Assembly (NCBI GenBank): GCA_024699005.1
Contig: JAILQN010000112.1
Span: 1-24,735 of the forward strand
DNA from: Clostridia bacterium
GTDB lineage: Bacteria > Bacillota_A > Clostridia > Oscillospirales > Acutalibacteraceae
Length of the DNA: 24,735 nucleotides
Direction of reading: 5' to 3'
The position numbers and the translations under genes are program-made. Within the stretch, counting starts at the first letter, position 1; each line of letters opens with the position of its first letter. Below, piece by piece: positions 1 through 7,002 of the stretch. Below the pieces are notes generated by a model. The model saw nothing but the letters and a program-made list of their open reading frames with translations, was not told the DNA's origin and did not search any database.

Positions 1-142
1 AGGTCTCAGGCTGACGGAGGGTACATCCTATACTCTTACCTGGTCGGGTGAGAGCAAACAGGTCGGGGACTACACGGTGACCGTGACCGCAACAGGCGAC
101 AAATATTCAGGAGCGGTCACAAAAACCTACTCGATCAAATAG
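1..142 (+). CDS. C-terminal end of an Ig-like repeat surface protein (partial)
   Basis: The window opens inside a gene. Reading from base 2, 46 codons run to a TAG at 140-142 and encode the end of an Ig-like repeat (motifs LTEGTSYTLTWSGESK and YTVTVTATGDKYSG, ending KTYSIK). This tail is nearly the same as the end of the protein that finishes at 4314, which also ends in TYSIK. The first bases after the two stop codons are related too (GCGTATTC followed by a GGAAACGCAGCCG-type segment), so the two genes look like tandem paralogues. By similarity it is probably a secreted or surface protein. The start and all upstream domains lie outside the window, so only the repeat module is certain. Confidence 0.85.
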   Translation, partial: GLRLTEGTSYTLTWSGESKQVGDYTVTVTATGDKYSGAVTKTYSIK

Positions 143-245
143 AACCTTCGGCGTATTCCGTTTCTCCCCGGGGAAACGCAGCCGGTCAAACGGGGCTGGC
201 CCCTCGGGAATTGCAATGAACACTGTTTCCGAAATATAAAACAGA

Positions 246-281
246 AAAATCCACAGACTTTGCCGGTTTGTGGATTTTTTC
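246..281 (+). terminator. Rho-independent terminator after the first surface-protein gene
   Basis: A 10-bp perfect stem (AAAATCCACA at 246-255 with TGTGGATTTT at 269-278), a 13-nt loop and a T-rich 3' side lie about 100 bp after the stop at 142. It would end transcription of the upstream paralogue. Confidence 0.75.
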
Positions 282-375
282 CTCTTCAAGGATTTCCGTG
301 TAATGTGTCCATCGAAATGCGATGATTGCTGATAAGATGAGATACGGATCACATATAGGTTTATGATTACCTTAA

Positions 376-473
376 TACTCCCCCCGGCGCAAGCGCCACC
401 CCCCTCATGGAGTGGGGCTTGAAAAAGGCTCCCTCTTTGAGGGAGCTGTCGGCGAAGCCGACTGAGGGAGCTC
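376..473. repeat. GC-rich REP-like palindromic element
   Basis: A cluster of small palindromes lies in an otherwise AT-rich gap: GGCGC-AA-GCGCC (386-397), a CCCC/GGGG stem around 401-417, GCTCCCTC-TTT-GAGGGAGC (428-446), GTCGGC-GAA-GCCGAC (448-462), then a second GAGGGAG (464-470) that could pair alternatively with the first CTCCCTC. It encodes nothing plausible. I recall closely similar CTCCCTC / GTCGGCGAAGCCGAC / TGAGGGAG sequences as dispersed repeats in gut Clostridia, but cannot confirm this here. The flanks at 282-375 and 474-630 show no gene. Confidence 0.6.
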
Positions 474-636
474 ATTCTTAGCTATCCCGCAATTATCTGC
501 GAAGAAGCCATTTTCTGTTTTACACGCAATCCGTGAAGAGGAAAAAAATCCTTTGATTTGACAATATACACAAAAACAGACGAAAAAATTTGTCGTGCAA
601 AAACGAAAAAAGAGCCTTTTGCAGTAGTCTGTGATG

Positions 637-665
637 TTGTGATACAGTTTTTTTTATGATATAAT
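637..665 (+). promoter_or_regulatory. Sigma-70-type promoter of the DUF6273 surface-protein gene
   Basis: TTGTGA at 637-642, a 17-bp spacer and a perfect TATAAT at 660-665 lie 111 bp before the ATG at 776. The predicted leader would carry the heptamer array at 716-757 and the AGGAG ribosome site at 761-765. Confidence 0.65.
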
Positions 666-715
666 ATATTTGTATGATTATACCCGGATCGGGATACTAT
701 GAGTTCCGGGTTTAG

Positions 716-757
716 AGTTCAAAGTGCAAAGGTCATAGTTCATAGTTCAAAGCTCAA
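716..757 (+). repeat. Heptamer array, six units (AGTTCAA family)
   Basis: Six consecutive 7-bp units: AGTTCAA, AGTGCAA, AGGTCAT, AGTTCAT, AGTTCAA, AGCTCAA. The array sits in the predicted 5' leader and ends four bases before the AGGAG ribosome site (761-765) of the gene starting at 776. Confidence 0.85.
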
Positions 758-775
758 AAAAGGAGATACATACCC

Positions 776-1372
776 ATGAAACGTATTCTTTCAATTCTTA
801 TCACCATGATAATGCTCGCCGGGGTCATAGCGGTCCCTGGGGTGATCACCGCATCCGCCGCGGATCTGCGGACCGGCGATTACGTCACCTTCGGCAGTTA
901 TCCTCAGACCCGTGTGGTCGACGTCGATCTGCTTGATGCTCTGAATTCACAGACTCTTAACTGGACGTATTACGATTATTACGTAAACGGCGTCAGGGAA
1001 GATTTTATGAAATACGCGGACGTGACCATCTCCGGCATCCGTTACAGAGCCGTCAGATTTATGGTTTACAGGCCATCCTGTACAAATGCTTCGTACGACG
1101 ACTCTTATCAGGATGACAACGGCTATGTCCCCGGACAGGTATACTGGTTCAGATATGAGCCAATAGTATGGCGTGTGCTCGATCCCGACGCCGGGCTTCT
1201 GATGACAGAAGAAATAATCGACAGCCAGCCTTTTAATAATGAGTTGTACGGCGACGAATACGGCAATGCGGGACATACGCACTACGCTTCAAACTGGGCG
1301 TATTCTTCTCTTCGTTCCTGGATGAACGGCGACTTCTATGACACCGCGTTCGACGTTGAAAAAGTTATATAA
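776..1372 (+). CDS. Secreted DUF6273 protein, N-terminal piece of a frameshifted gene
   Basis: The ATG at 776 follows AGGAG at 761-765 with good spacing. Residues 1-29 are a typical signal peptide (MKR, a hydrophobic stretch, then an ASA-A cleavage region). Residues 30-198 match the DUF6273 pattern: a GDYVTFGSYPQTR segment, then EPIVWRVLD, a DSQPFNN stretch and WAYSSLRSWMNGDFYDTAF. The frame stops at 1370-1372, but the rest of the domain continues in frame +1 from about 1360 into the next entry. The second DUF6273 domain of the same protein (TAFGDEMDHIKYTV) shows what should follow. One missing A in the A5 run at 1359-1363 would explain the break. DUF6273 has no known biochemical role; these proteins are commonly exported by Clostridia. 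The piece is either half of a decaying gene or the product of a sequencing or assembly error. Confidence 0.85.
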   Translation: MKRILSILITMIMLAGVIAVPGVITASAADLRTGDYVTFGSYPQTRVVDVDLLDALNSQTLNWTYYDYYVNGVREDFMKYADVTISGIRYRAVRFMVYRPSCTNASYDDSYQDDNGYVPGQVYWFRYEPIVWRVLDPDAGLLMTEEIIDSQPFNNELYGDEYGNAGHTHYASNWAYSSLRSWMNGDFYDTAFDVEKVI

Positions 1373-1464
1373 AAAAATCAACGGTTGAATCAAAATCGTG
1401 GTTTTTACCGAAATATGACGGGCATACGACCTCAGACCATGTTTTCTCGCTTACAGCATCTGAT

Positions 1465-4314
1465 ATGAGAAATTATTACTACGGTTTCCCGGGCTCATTG
1501 GATGCCGGTGCTGATACAAACAGAACGGCATGCGGTACGGATTACGCGAAGTGTCAGGGATTGCGTGTTTTTCCTGAATATAACAACTGCTCGTCGTGGA
1601 TCCTGCGTACTCCCGAAACAGGCGATCAAACTTATGGCGTCCAACCCGACGGCTCAGTCATAATGCATTTCGGTACTTACCGTGCTAATTGCGGTATTCG
1701 CCCTGCTTTGAATGTTGATCTTCAGGCGGCGATTTCAAAAGGAGTGATAAAAACTTCCTCCTTCCGGACGGGCGATCTTGTTATCTTCGGCAACTATCCT
1801 CAGACCCGTGTGACCGATCCGGATCTGCTTGAGACTCTCAACTCAAAATCCCTAACCTGGAGATACTATAATTACTTCACCAACGGTGAGCCTGAGCTTT
1901 ACATGAGGTATTCCGACGTGACCTTCGCCGGCGAAAGATACCGGGCTGTTTACTTTGCTCATTACAGGCCGTGGTCGACAACACTCTCTGCTGACTATTC
2001 TGATCAGATCTTCAACGGTTATGAGCTGAAGCAGGTTTACTGGTTTAAATATGAGCCTGTTGTCTGGTGTGTGCTGGATCCCGACTCCGGACTTATGATG
2101 ACCGAGAGCATAATCGACAGTCAGCCTTTCCATAATTACAATTACGACGGTTACGGCGATTCGGATCAGACCCACTACGCTTCAAACTGGGCTTATTCAT
2201 CCCTGCGCACGTGGATGAATTCGGACTTCTTCAACACGGCGTTCGGCGATGAGATGGATCATATAAAATACACCGTTCTGGAAACGCCAGGAAGATATTC
2301 GTCGACTTACAGCGTTGAAGAAACCAACGACAGGGTATTTCCGCTTACATATGCCGACGTTACTACTGAATCATATGGTTTTTCGTCGGATAATGCCGCC
2401 GGCGAGGATGCCGGCCGCACGGCGTTCGGCACCGATTACGCGAAATGTCAGGGGCTGTATGTTGACGTTTCCACGGGAAATTACTACAGCGGCGCGTCTG
2501 ATTGGTTTTTGCGTACTCCCAGATACACGGATGAAATTATACGCGTTTTTTATTCCGGGGGAATAAATGACGGAACAACGACTAATTATTGCACAGGCAT
2601 CCGCCCGGCTCTGACTGCCGATCTAAAAACCGCTTTCTCGAAGTCTCTTCTCAGCCTGTACGAAAATACGGAACCACTTGACGATTCCGGGGTGACGCTC
2701 TCCTGGACGAGCAAAGCATATAACAGCAGCGTGCAGAAGCCGGCAGTCACGGTGAAGAATGCAGCTGATGAGACGCTGTCCGAGGGAACGGATTACACTC
2801 TCGAATGGTCGGGCGACAGCAAGCTGCCCGGGACCTATACGGTGACGGTGAACGGTACGGGAAGCTATACCGGTTCTGTTTCAAAGACCTATACCATCGG
2901 CAAACAGGCTCTTGCCTCCTCCCGTATAACTCTCTCCTGGACAAGCAAACCGTATAACAGCGCCGTACAGAAGCCGACGGTCACTGTAAAGAACGCCGCA
3001 GGCACGAAGCTTACGGAGGGAACTTCATACACGCTCAGCTGGTCGGGGGACAGCAAGCTGCCGGGAACATACACCGTGACGGTGAAGGGCAAGGGCAATT
3101 TCTCCGGTTCGGTACCGATGACCTATACCATCGGCAAACAGGCTCTTAACGCCTCCCGTATAACACTCTCCTGGACAAGCAAGGCGTATAACGGCGAAGT
3201 TCAGAAGCCGACGGTCACTGTAAAGAACGCCGCAGGTACAAAACTTACGGAGGGAACTTCATACACGCTCAGCTGGTCGGGGGACAGCAAGCTGCCGGGA
3301 ACATACACTGTGACGGTGAAGGGCAAGGGCAGTTTCTCCGGCTCGGTACCTATGACGTATACCATCGGCAAACAGGCTCTTGCCGCCTCCCGGATAACTC
3401 TCTCCTGGACGAGCAAGGCGTATAACAGCGCCGTACAGAAGCCGACGGTCACTGTAAAGAACGCCGCAGGTACGAAGCTGACGGAGGGGACCTCATATAC
3501 CCTCGAATGGTCCGGCGAGAGCAAGCTGCCCGGGACTTACACCGTGACTGTTAAGGGCAAGGGCAGTTTCTCAGGCTCGGTGCCGATGACCTATACCATA
3601 AGCAAACAGGCTCTTGCCGCCTCCCGGATAACTCTTTCCTGGACAAACAAGGCGTATAACGGCGAGGTACAGAAGCCAACGGTCACTGTAAAGAACGCCG
3701 CAGGTACGAAGCTGACGGAGGGGACCTCCTACACCCTCGAATGGTCGGGGGACAGTAAGCTGCCGGGGACTTACACTGTGACCGTAAAGGGCAAGGGCAG
3801 TTTCTCCGGCTCGGTACCGATGACGTATGCCATCGGCAAACAGCCGCTCAATGCGTCGCGTATAACGCTCTCCTGGACGAGCAAAGCATATAACGGAGAA
3901 GTTCAGAAGCCGACGGTGACGGTAAAGAACGCGGCAGGTCTCAGACTGACGGAGGGGACCTCCTATACCCTCGAATGGTCGGGCGAGAGCAAGCTGCCCG
4001 GCACGTACACGGTGACAGTAAAAGGAAAGGGCGACAAATACTCCGGCTCGGTATCAAAGACCTATATCATAAGCAAACAGGCTCTTGCTGCCTCCCGGGT
4101 GACTCTCTCCTGGACGAGCAAAGCGTATAACGGCAAGGTGCAGAAGCCTACCGTTACGGTAAAGAACGCCGCGGGTCTTACACTGACGGATGGGACTTCG
4201 TACACGCTCACCTGGTCGGGCGAGAGCAAACAGGCCGGGGAGTACACGGTGACCGTAAAAGCGAATGGCGACAGATATTCCGGAACGGTCACAAAAACCT
4301 ACTCGATCAAATAG
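1465..4314 (+). CDS. Continuation of the frameshifted gene: DUF6273 plus seven Ig-like repeats
   Basis: The first in-frame ATG is at 1465, but it has no ribosome site. The frame is open and homologous from about 1360, so this is the downstream half of the gene starting at 776, not an independent gene. Residues 1-95 complete the first DUF6273 domain (CGTDYAKCQGL, then a GIRPAL motif). Residues about 100-395 are a second full DUF6273 domain (GDLVIFGNYPQTR, VVWCVLDPDSG, WAYSSLRTWMN, FGTDYAKCQGL, GIRPALTADL). From about residue 405 to the end there are seven Ig-like repeats of about 78 residues (ITLSWTSKAYN...VQKPTVTVKNAA...EGTSYTL). There is no sortase motif or C-terminal membrane helix, so it is probably released or held non-covalently on the wall. 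Restoring the frame gives a product of about 1180 residues. Ligand and role are unknown. Confidence 0.8.
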   Translation: MRNYYYGFPGSLDAGADTNRTACGTDYAKCQGLRVFPEYNNCSSWILRTPETGDQTYGVQPDGSVIMHFGTYRANCGIRPALNVDLQAAISKGVIKTSSFRTGDLVIFGNYPQTRVTDPDLLETLNSKSLTWRYYNYFTNGEPELYMRYSDVTFAGERYRAVYFAHYRPWSTTLSADYSDQIFNGYELKQVYWFKYEPVVWCVLDPDSGLMMTESIIDSQPFHNYNYDGYGDSDQTHYASNWAYSSLRTWMNSDFFNTAFGDEMDHIKYTVLETPGRYSSTYSVEETNDRVFPLTYADVTTESYGFSSDNAAGEDAGRTAFGTDYAKCQGLYVDVSTGNYYSGASDWFLRTPRYTDEIIRVFYSGGINDGTTTNYCTGIRPALTADLKTAFSKSLLSLYENTEPLDDSGVTLSWTSKAYNSSVQKPAVTVKNAADETLSEGTDYTLEWSGDSKLPGTYTVTVNGTGSYTGSVSKTYTIGKQALASSRITLSWTSKPYNSAVQKPTVTVKNAAGTKLTEGTSYTLSWSGDSKLPGTYTVTVKGKGNFSGSVPMTYTIGKQALNASRITLSWTSKAYNGEVQKPTVTVKNAAGTKLTEGTSYTLSWSGDSKLPGTYTVTVKGKGSFSGSVPMTYTIGKQALAASRITLSWTSKAYNSAVQKPTVTVKNAAGTKLTEGTSYTLEWSGESKLPGTYTVTVKGKGSFSGSVPMTYTISKQALAASRITLSWTNKAYNGEVQKPTVTVKNAAGTKLTEGTSYTLEWSGDSKLPGTYTVTVKGKGSFSGSVPMTYAIGKQPLNASRITLSWTSKAYNGEVQKPTVTVKNAAGLRLTEGTSYTLEWSGESKLPGTYTVTVKGKGDKYSGSVSKTYIISKQALAASRVTLSWTSKAYNGKVQKPTVTVKNAAGLTLTDGTSYTLTWSGESKQAGEYTVTVKANGDRYSGTVTKTYSIK
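2680..4311 (+). repeat. Seven tandem 234-bp repeats coding for Ig-like modules
   Basis: The codon for the first core residue of a unit recurs at 2692, 2926, 3160 and 3394 and so on, a period of 234 bp (78 residues); unit 6 is one residue longer. Units 2-6 share long identical DNA stretches (for example CCGACGGTCACTGTAAAGAA). Units 1 and 7 are more divergent, as expected when central units are homogenised by recombination or copy-number change. Confidence 0.9.
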
Positions 4315-4360
4315 AGTATATTGCGTATTCAGTTTTTCCGCACGGAAACGCAGCCGATCA

Positions 4361-4397
4361 AAAAATGCAATCCCGGTTTTCCGGGGTTGCATATTTT
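4361..4397. terminator. Bidirectional Rho-independent terminator
   Basis: An 11-bp stem with one wobble pair (TGCAATCCCGG at 4366-4376 with CCGGGGTTGCA at 4381-4391), a TTTT loop, TATTTTT on the 3' side and an A-run on the 5' side. It lies between the convergent stops of the surface-protein gene (4314) and the oxidoreductase gene (4438) and could serve both. Confidence 0.8.
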
Positions 4398-4437
4398 TGA
4401 ATTTGTTCAGATCTTTATGCGGCCGTATGCTGCGCCC

Positions 4438-5745
4438 TTAAAAAACTTTTACCGGCGCTCCGCCGTTGTCGTTCGACTCATCGGCTGCGAAAACGGCGAG
4501 GTGGCCGTTCAGGCTGTTCTCAAGGGCGGTGCAGGACTGGGACGTCTCTTCGCCCCGTACGCACTTTACGAAATCACGGACGATGCCGTAATCTCCGCCG
4601 CCGTGATTGACGAACGCGGAGGCGTCGCCCGAAAGATCGTAAACGGTCTCGGTATGGTCGTTCTCCGCGGTGGGATCAATAAGCGATACAGTGAATTTCT
4701 GATCCTCGAAGACGCCTTCGATCTCGCCTTTCGTGCCGACTATGCGTATGATCCTTTTTGAATAGGCGGTGTTCGACGTCAGGCTGTGGGTGGCGACCGC
4801 GCCGTTTTTGAAGCGGATGAGCACGGACTGCCTGTCGTTGACGTTGTTGCCGCATTTAAAGGCGCATCTGCCGTATGGATTGGTCTTAAGGTCTTCGTAC
4901 AGTTCCTGTTCCGGAGCGTCGTGTATGGTCGGCCAGACGTAGAAATCCCATTTGTGGGGCATGTCCAGGTAGATGCGCTTCGCGGAAAGCGGACAGGTAT
5001 CCTCGTATCTGCATTCCGTGCAGCGCTGCGCGCTGCCCTCCGGGGCGTTTTCGGGAATGAAATACTTAAGAGCTCCGGAGCTCATCACGCAGTCCGGCAC
5101 TACGGGATCCATCATCCACATGATTATATCGATATCGTGGCAGCATTTTGCCAGAAGCGACGTGGTGCCGCTGATTTCCTTGTTTGCCCATTTTCCGCGT
5201 ACGTAAGAGGTCGCGAAGTGGTGGTAGCTGACGTCCTCGGAGGTGTGCATCGCTATTATCTCGCCGATTTTGCCGCCGGACACGACTTCTTTTATCGCCG
5301 CATAAAAGGCAGAATATCTCAGCACGTGGCAGATGAGTATTTTGCTGTTATACTGTTTCGCGGTTTCGGCAAGCAGATACAGCTCCCCGCGCGAGCAGGC
5401 AAAGGGCTTCTCCAGTATCATATCATAGCCGCGCTTCAGAAGGGGAACGGCAGTGGCGACGTGATCCCTGTCCATCGTGCCGTTTATCACGGCGTCGGCG
5501 AGGCGGGGGACCTTTGAGAGCTCTTCCGCGGTGGAAAACTGCATTTCCGGCGGGATGTCATACTCTTTCGCGCACACCAGCCGCGTCTCTTTGTTCGGCT
5601 CGGCAACGGCGACGATCTTCAGCTCGTCGGGATGCTCCTTTGCGTAGGCGGCGTATATCATCGAGCGGTGCCCCGCGCCTACTATCGCCGCGGTCACCGG
5701 TTTCGGATTTTGTGCTGCGTTCTGCGTGTTGTTTGTTTTGCTCAT
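4438..5745 (-). CDS. Gfo/Idh/MocA-family NAD(P)-dependent oxidoreductase
   Basis: A 435-residue cytoplasmic protein with the family's two-domain layout. The N-terminal Rossmann fold has AAIVGAGHRS at residues 19-28, an acidic residue after the second strand (AVAEPNK) and the EKPFA motif at 112-116 that carries the conserved Lys. The C-terminal half has KCCHDIDI at 200-207, with the His and Asp expected near the active site. A Cys cluster (C242, C245, C251) and further Cys in GRCAFKCGNN resemble a Cys-rich subfamily and could bind a metal. Members oxidise or reduce sugars, inositols and related polyols; the substrate here cannot be read from sequence. It follows the phosphoribosyltransferase gene by 56 bp on the same strand, so they are probably co-transcribed. 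There is no strong ribosome site before the ATG, where the heptamer array 5775-5802 lies. Confidence 0.9.
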   Translation of the reverse strand: MSKTNNTQNAAQNPKPVTAAIVGAGHRSMIYAAYAKEHPDELKIVAVAEPNKETRLVCAKEYDIPPEMQFSTAEELSKVPRLADAVINGTMDRDHVATAVPLLKRGYDMILEKPFACSRGELYLLAETAKQYNSKILICHVLRYSAFYAAIKEVVSGGKIGEIIAMHTSEDVSYHHFATSYVRGKWANKEISGTTSLLAKCCHDIDIIMWMMDPVVPDCVMSSGALKYFIPENAPEGSAQRCTECRYEDTCPLSAKRIYLDMPHKWDFYVWPTIHDAPEQELYEDLKTNPYGRCAFKCGNNVNDRQSVLIRFKNGAVATHSLTSNTAYSKRIIRIVGTKGEIEGVFEDQKFTVSLIDPTAENDHTETVYDLSGDASAFVNHGGGDYGIVRDFVKCVRGEETSQSCTALENSLNGHLAVFAADESNDNGGAPVKVF

Positions 5746-5774
5746 AATGCGTCTTGTTCAGATAAACTATGACA

Positions 5775-5802
5775 TTGGAACTTGGAACTCGGAACTTGGA
5801 AC
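5775..5802 (-). repeat. Heptamer array, four units (AGTTCCA/TTGGAAC family)
   Basis: Plus-strand units are TTGGAAC, TTGGAAC, TCGGAAC, TTGGAAC. Read on the minus strand, the array starts in the TAG stop of the phosphoribosyltransferase gene (TAG then TTCCAAGTTCC) and fills half of the 56-bp gap before the oxidoreductase start. Confidence 0.85.
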
Positions 5803-6356
5803 TAATCCTTCACCGATCCGTCAGGGTTGAACAGCGGCAGCTTCTCAAGATAGATGAGCCCTTCCTTTTCCTGCGATTCGCCCTCGGCCAGGATCGCCAT
5901 TTCTCCGCAGATATCTCCGCCCGCTTCGTGAACGAGCGCCTCGAGCGCGTGCAGCGATTCGCCGGTGGAGATGACGTCGTCTACTATAAGGATGCGTTTG
6001 CCCTTCATCATCGCGGCGTCCGAAGTGTCCAGGTACAGATGCTGTACGCCGGCGGTGGTGATCGACTGTACGGATACGTCCAGCACGCCGGACATATAGA
6101 ACTTGGGTTTTTTGCGCGCGACGAAGTATTTTTTGTCGCCGTGCAGCCTTGCCATCTCATGCGCGAGCGGGATGCCCTTGGCCTCGGCGGTGATAAGATA
6201 GTCGTATTCGGGAGCTTTTTCGAGCAACGCTTTTGCACAGGCGGTCGTCAGTTCGCAGTCCCCGAAGATGATGAACGCGCCGATATACAGGTCGTCTGTC
6301 ACTTTGCAGAGGGGGAGCGCTCTTTCGAGCCCCGCGATAGTCATTTTGTGTTCCAT
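5802..6356 (-). CDS. Purine-type phosphoribosyltransferase (PRT type I fold)
   Basis: Starting at the ATG at 6356 gives 184 residues, usual for adenine/xanthine phosphoribosyltransferase relatives. The PRPP-binding signature RILIVDDVISTGES is at residues 121-134, and the AEAKGIPLAHEMA segment at 58-70 matches the PPi-binding loop region of the APRT/Xpt group (COG0503). Such enzymes transfer phosphoribose from PRPP to a base, and some relatives are regulators. I prefer 6356 to the in-frame ATG at 6401 because AAAGG (6374-6370) precedes it and the promoter's predicted transcription start is near 6400, which excludes the longer form. No purine-riboswitch structure is evident in the 44-nt leader. 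The stop TAG overlaps the heptamer array, and the oxidoreductase gene follows. The exact base substrate is undetermined. Confidence 0.88.
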   Translation of the reverse strand: MEHKMTIAGLERALPLCKVTDDLYIGAFIIFGDCELTTACAKALLEKAPEYDYLITAEAKGIPLAHEMARLHGDKKYFVARKKPKFYMSGVLDVSVQSITTAGVQHLYLDTSDAAMMKGKRILIVDDVISTGESLHALEALVHEAGGDICGEMAILAEGESQEKEGLIYLEKLPLFNPDGSVKD

Positions 6357-6406
6357 AAGCAGAACCAACCTTTCCGAAATATGTATTGAGGAACATACCA
6401 CACAGA

Positions 6407-6434
6407 ATTATACAACACATAAACAAAATGTCAA
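6407..6434 (-). promoter_or_regulatory. Full-consensus promoter of the phosphoribosyltransferase operon
   Basis: On the minus strand TTGACA (6434-6429), a 16-bp spacer and TATAAT (6412-6407) are both perfect hexamers. A small CGAC-TTATT-GTCG dyad at 6435-6447 lies just upstream of the -35 and could be an operator, though it is short. Confidence 0.85.
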
Positions 6435-6490
6435 CGACTTATTGTCGGTTTTGCTTTGTTAAAAAAATATTAATTTTTTTTAAATAACTC

Positions 6491-6519
6491 TTGAATTTTT
6501 TTTTGATATGTGTTACTAT
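6491..6519 (+). promoter_or_regulatory. Promoter of the small amphipathic peptide gene
   Basis: TTGAAT at 6491-6496, a 17-bp T-rich spacer and TACTAT at 6514-6519 lie 55 bp before the ATG at 6574. It is divergent from the phosphoribosyltransferase promoter. Confidence 0.6.
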
Positions 6520-6573
6520 CAAAACGTGAAAAATCACAAAACAATAACCAATAACGAAGAGAGGTAAAATATT

Positions 6574-6672
6574 ATGGAATTCCTTCAGAGCTTTATCACT
6601 TTCATCATGGGCATCGTTTCCGCCATCAAGGGACTTATCGCAGAGATCCGTTCAGTCAACGATCAGGGCTGA
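6574..6672 (+). CDS. 32-residue amphipathic peptide
   Basis: A short gene with a complete expression unit: promoter 6491-6519, ribosome site AGAGAGG ending at 6564 with 9-nt spacing, ATG 6574, TGA 6670-6672, then two hairpins including a terminator. The peptide starts MEFLQSF and contains MGIVSAIKGLIAEI, then a polar tail SVNDQG. Residues 2-27 would form one amphipathic helix, with hydrophobic residues at i, i+3/4 and polar residues (Q5, S6, T9, S16, K19, E24, R26) on the other face; net charge is about -1. There is no signal peptide cleavage site or Cys. The pattern recalls phenol-soluble modulins and leaderless bacteriocins, but this is resemblance only. It could also be a type I toxin-like membrane peptide. 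No transporter or immunity gene lies next to it. Confidence 0.65.
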   Translation: MEFLQSFITFIMGIVSAIKGLIAEIRSVNDQG

Positions 6673-6694
6673 GCCGGTTTCTCAGCCGGGTGGA

Positions 6695-6714
6695 ATCGCC
6701 CCTGCGGGGGCGAT
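6695..6714 (+). other. Stable hairpin in the 3' UTR of the small peptide gene
   Basis: An 8-bp perfect stem (ATCGCCCC with GGGGCGAT) around a TGCG loop, 22 bp after the stop and without a T-run. It may stabilise the mRNA 3' end or be an RNA structure in its own right. Confidence 0.55.
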
Positions 6715-6740
6715 GAAGACGCTCTTGCAGATGAAGAAAT

Positions 6741-6788
6741 GAAGTCGCTCGCAAAGCTCACCGATGCTTTGCGGGCGGCTTTTGTTTT
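6741..6788 (+). terminator. Terminator of the small peptide gene
   Basis: The core stem CGCAAAGC (6750-6757) with GCTTTGCG (6766-6773) extends outward with mostly paired bases to 6741/6782, followed by TTTTGTTTT. From here to 7002 there is no gene: the promoter at 6860 and the heptamer arrays near 6925-6994 fill the rest. Confidence 0.7.
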
Positions 6789-6859
6789 GCCATGCGCAGT
6801 ATGCTGCACTGTCTGCATCGGCGTGAAGCACGTCCTTATTGAAACAAACTATATATTTC

Positions 6860-6889
6860 TTGACAAAATCTATTATTATAAGTTATTAT
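6860..6889 (+). promoter_or_regulatory. Promoter of the glycosyltransferase-galactosidase operon
   Basis: A perfect TTGACA at 6860-6865, an 18-bp spacer and TATTAT at 6884-6889, 114 bp before the first gene of the operon. Confidence 0.65.
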
Positions 6890-6966
6890 GTATAAGATAA
6901 GAATTATGTAAACCAAGAAACCCCTGAGCCCGGAACTCAGGACCGGAAATTGCCACATCAGCGGCT

Positions 6967-6994
6967 CTCGGAACCCGGAACTCAAAGCTGAAAA
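6967..6994 (+). repeat. Heptamer array, four degenerate units (GGAACTC family)
   Basis: Units CTCGGAA, CCCGGAA, CTCAAAG, CTGAAAA run up to the start region of the gene at 7003. A weaker related stretch lies at 6925-6948 (CGGAACTCAGGACCGG). The degeneracy suggests an older array. Confidence 0.55.
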
Positions 6995-7002
6995 AGCGGA
7001 AT

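Noticed and set aside
2747..3524. Open minus-strand frames opposite the Ig-like repeats
   Set aside because: They are mirror frames that recur with the 234-bp repeat and lack ribosome sites; the plus frame has the recognisable domains.
4786..5517. A 243-codon plus-strand open frame opposite the Gfo/Idh/MocA gene
   Set aside because: The minus frame carries all family motifs; this one has none.
6357..6401. The ATG at 6401 as start of the phosphoribosyltransferase
   Set aside because: It lies at the predicted transcription start of a perfect promoter and has no ribosome site; the ATG at 6356 does.
6372..6402. A purine riboswitch in the leader of the phosphoribosyltransferase gene
   Set aside because: The 44-nt leader is too short and shows no three-way-junction aptamer pattern.
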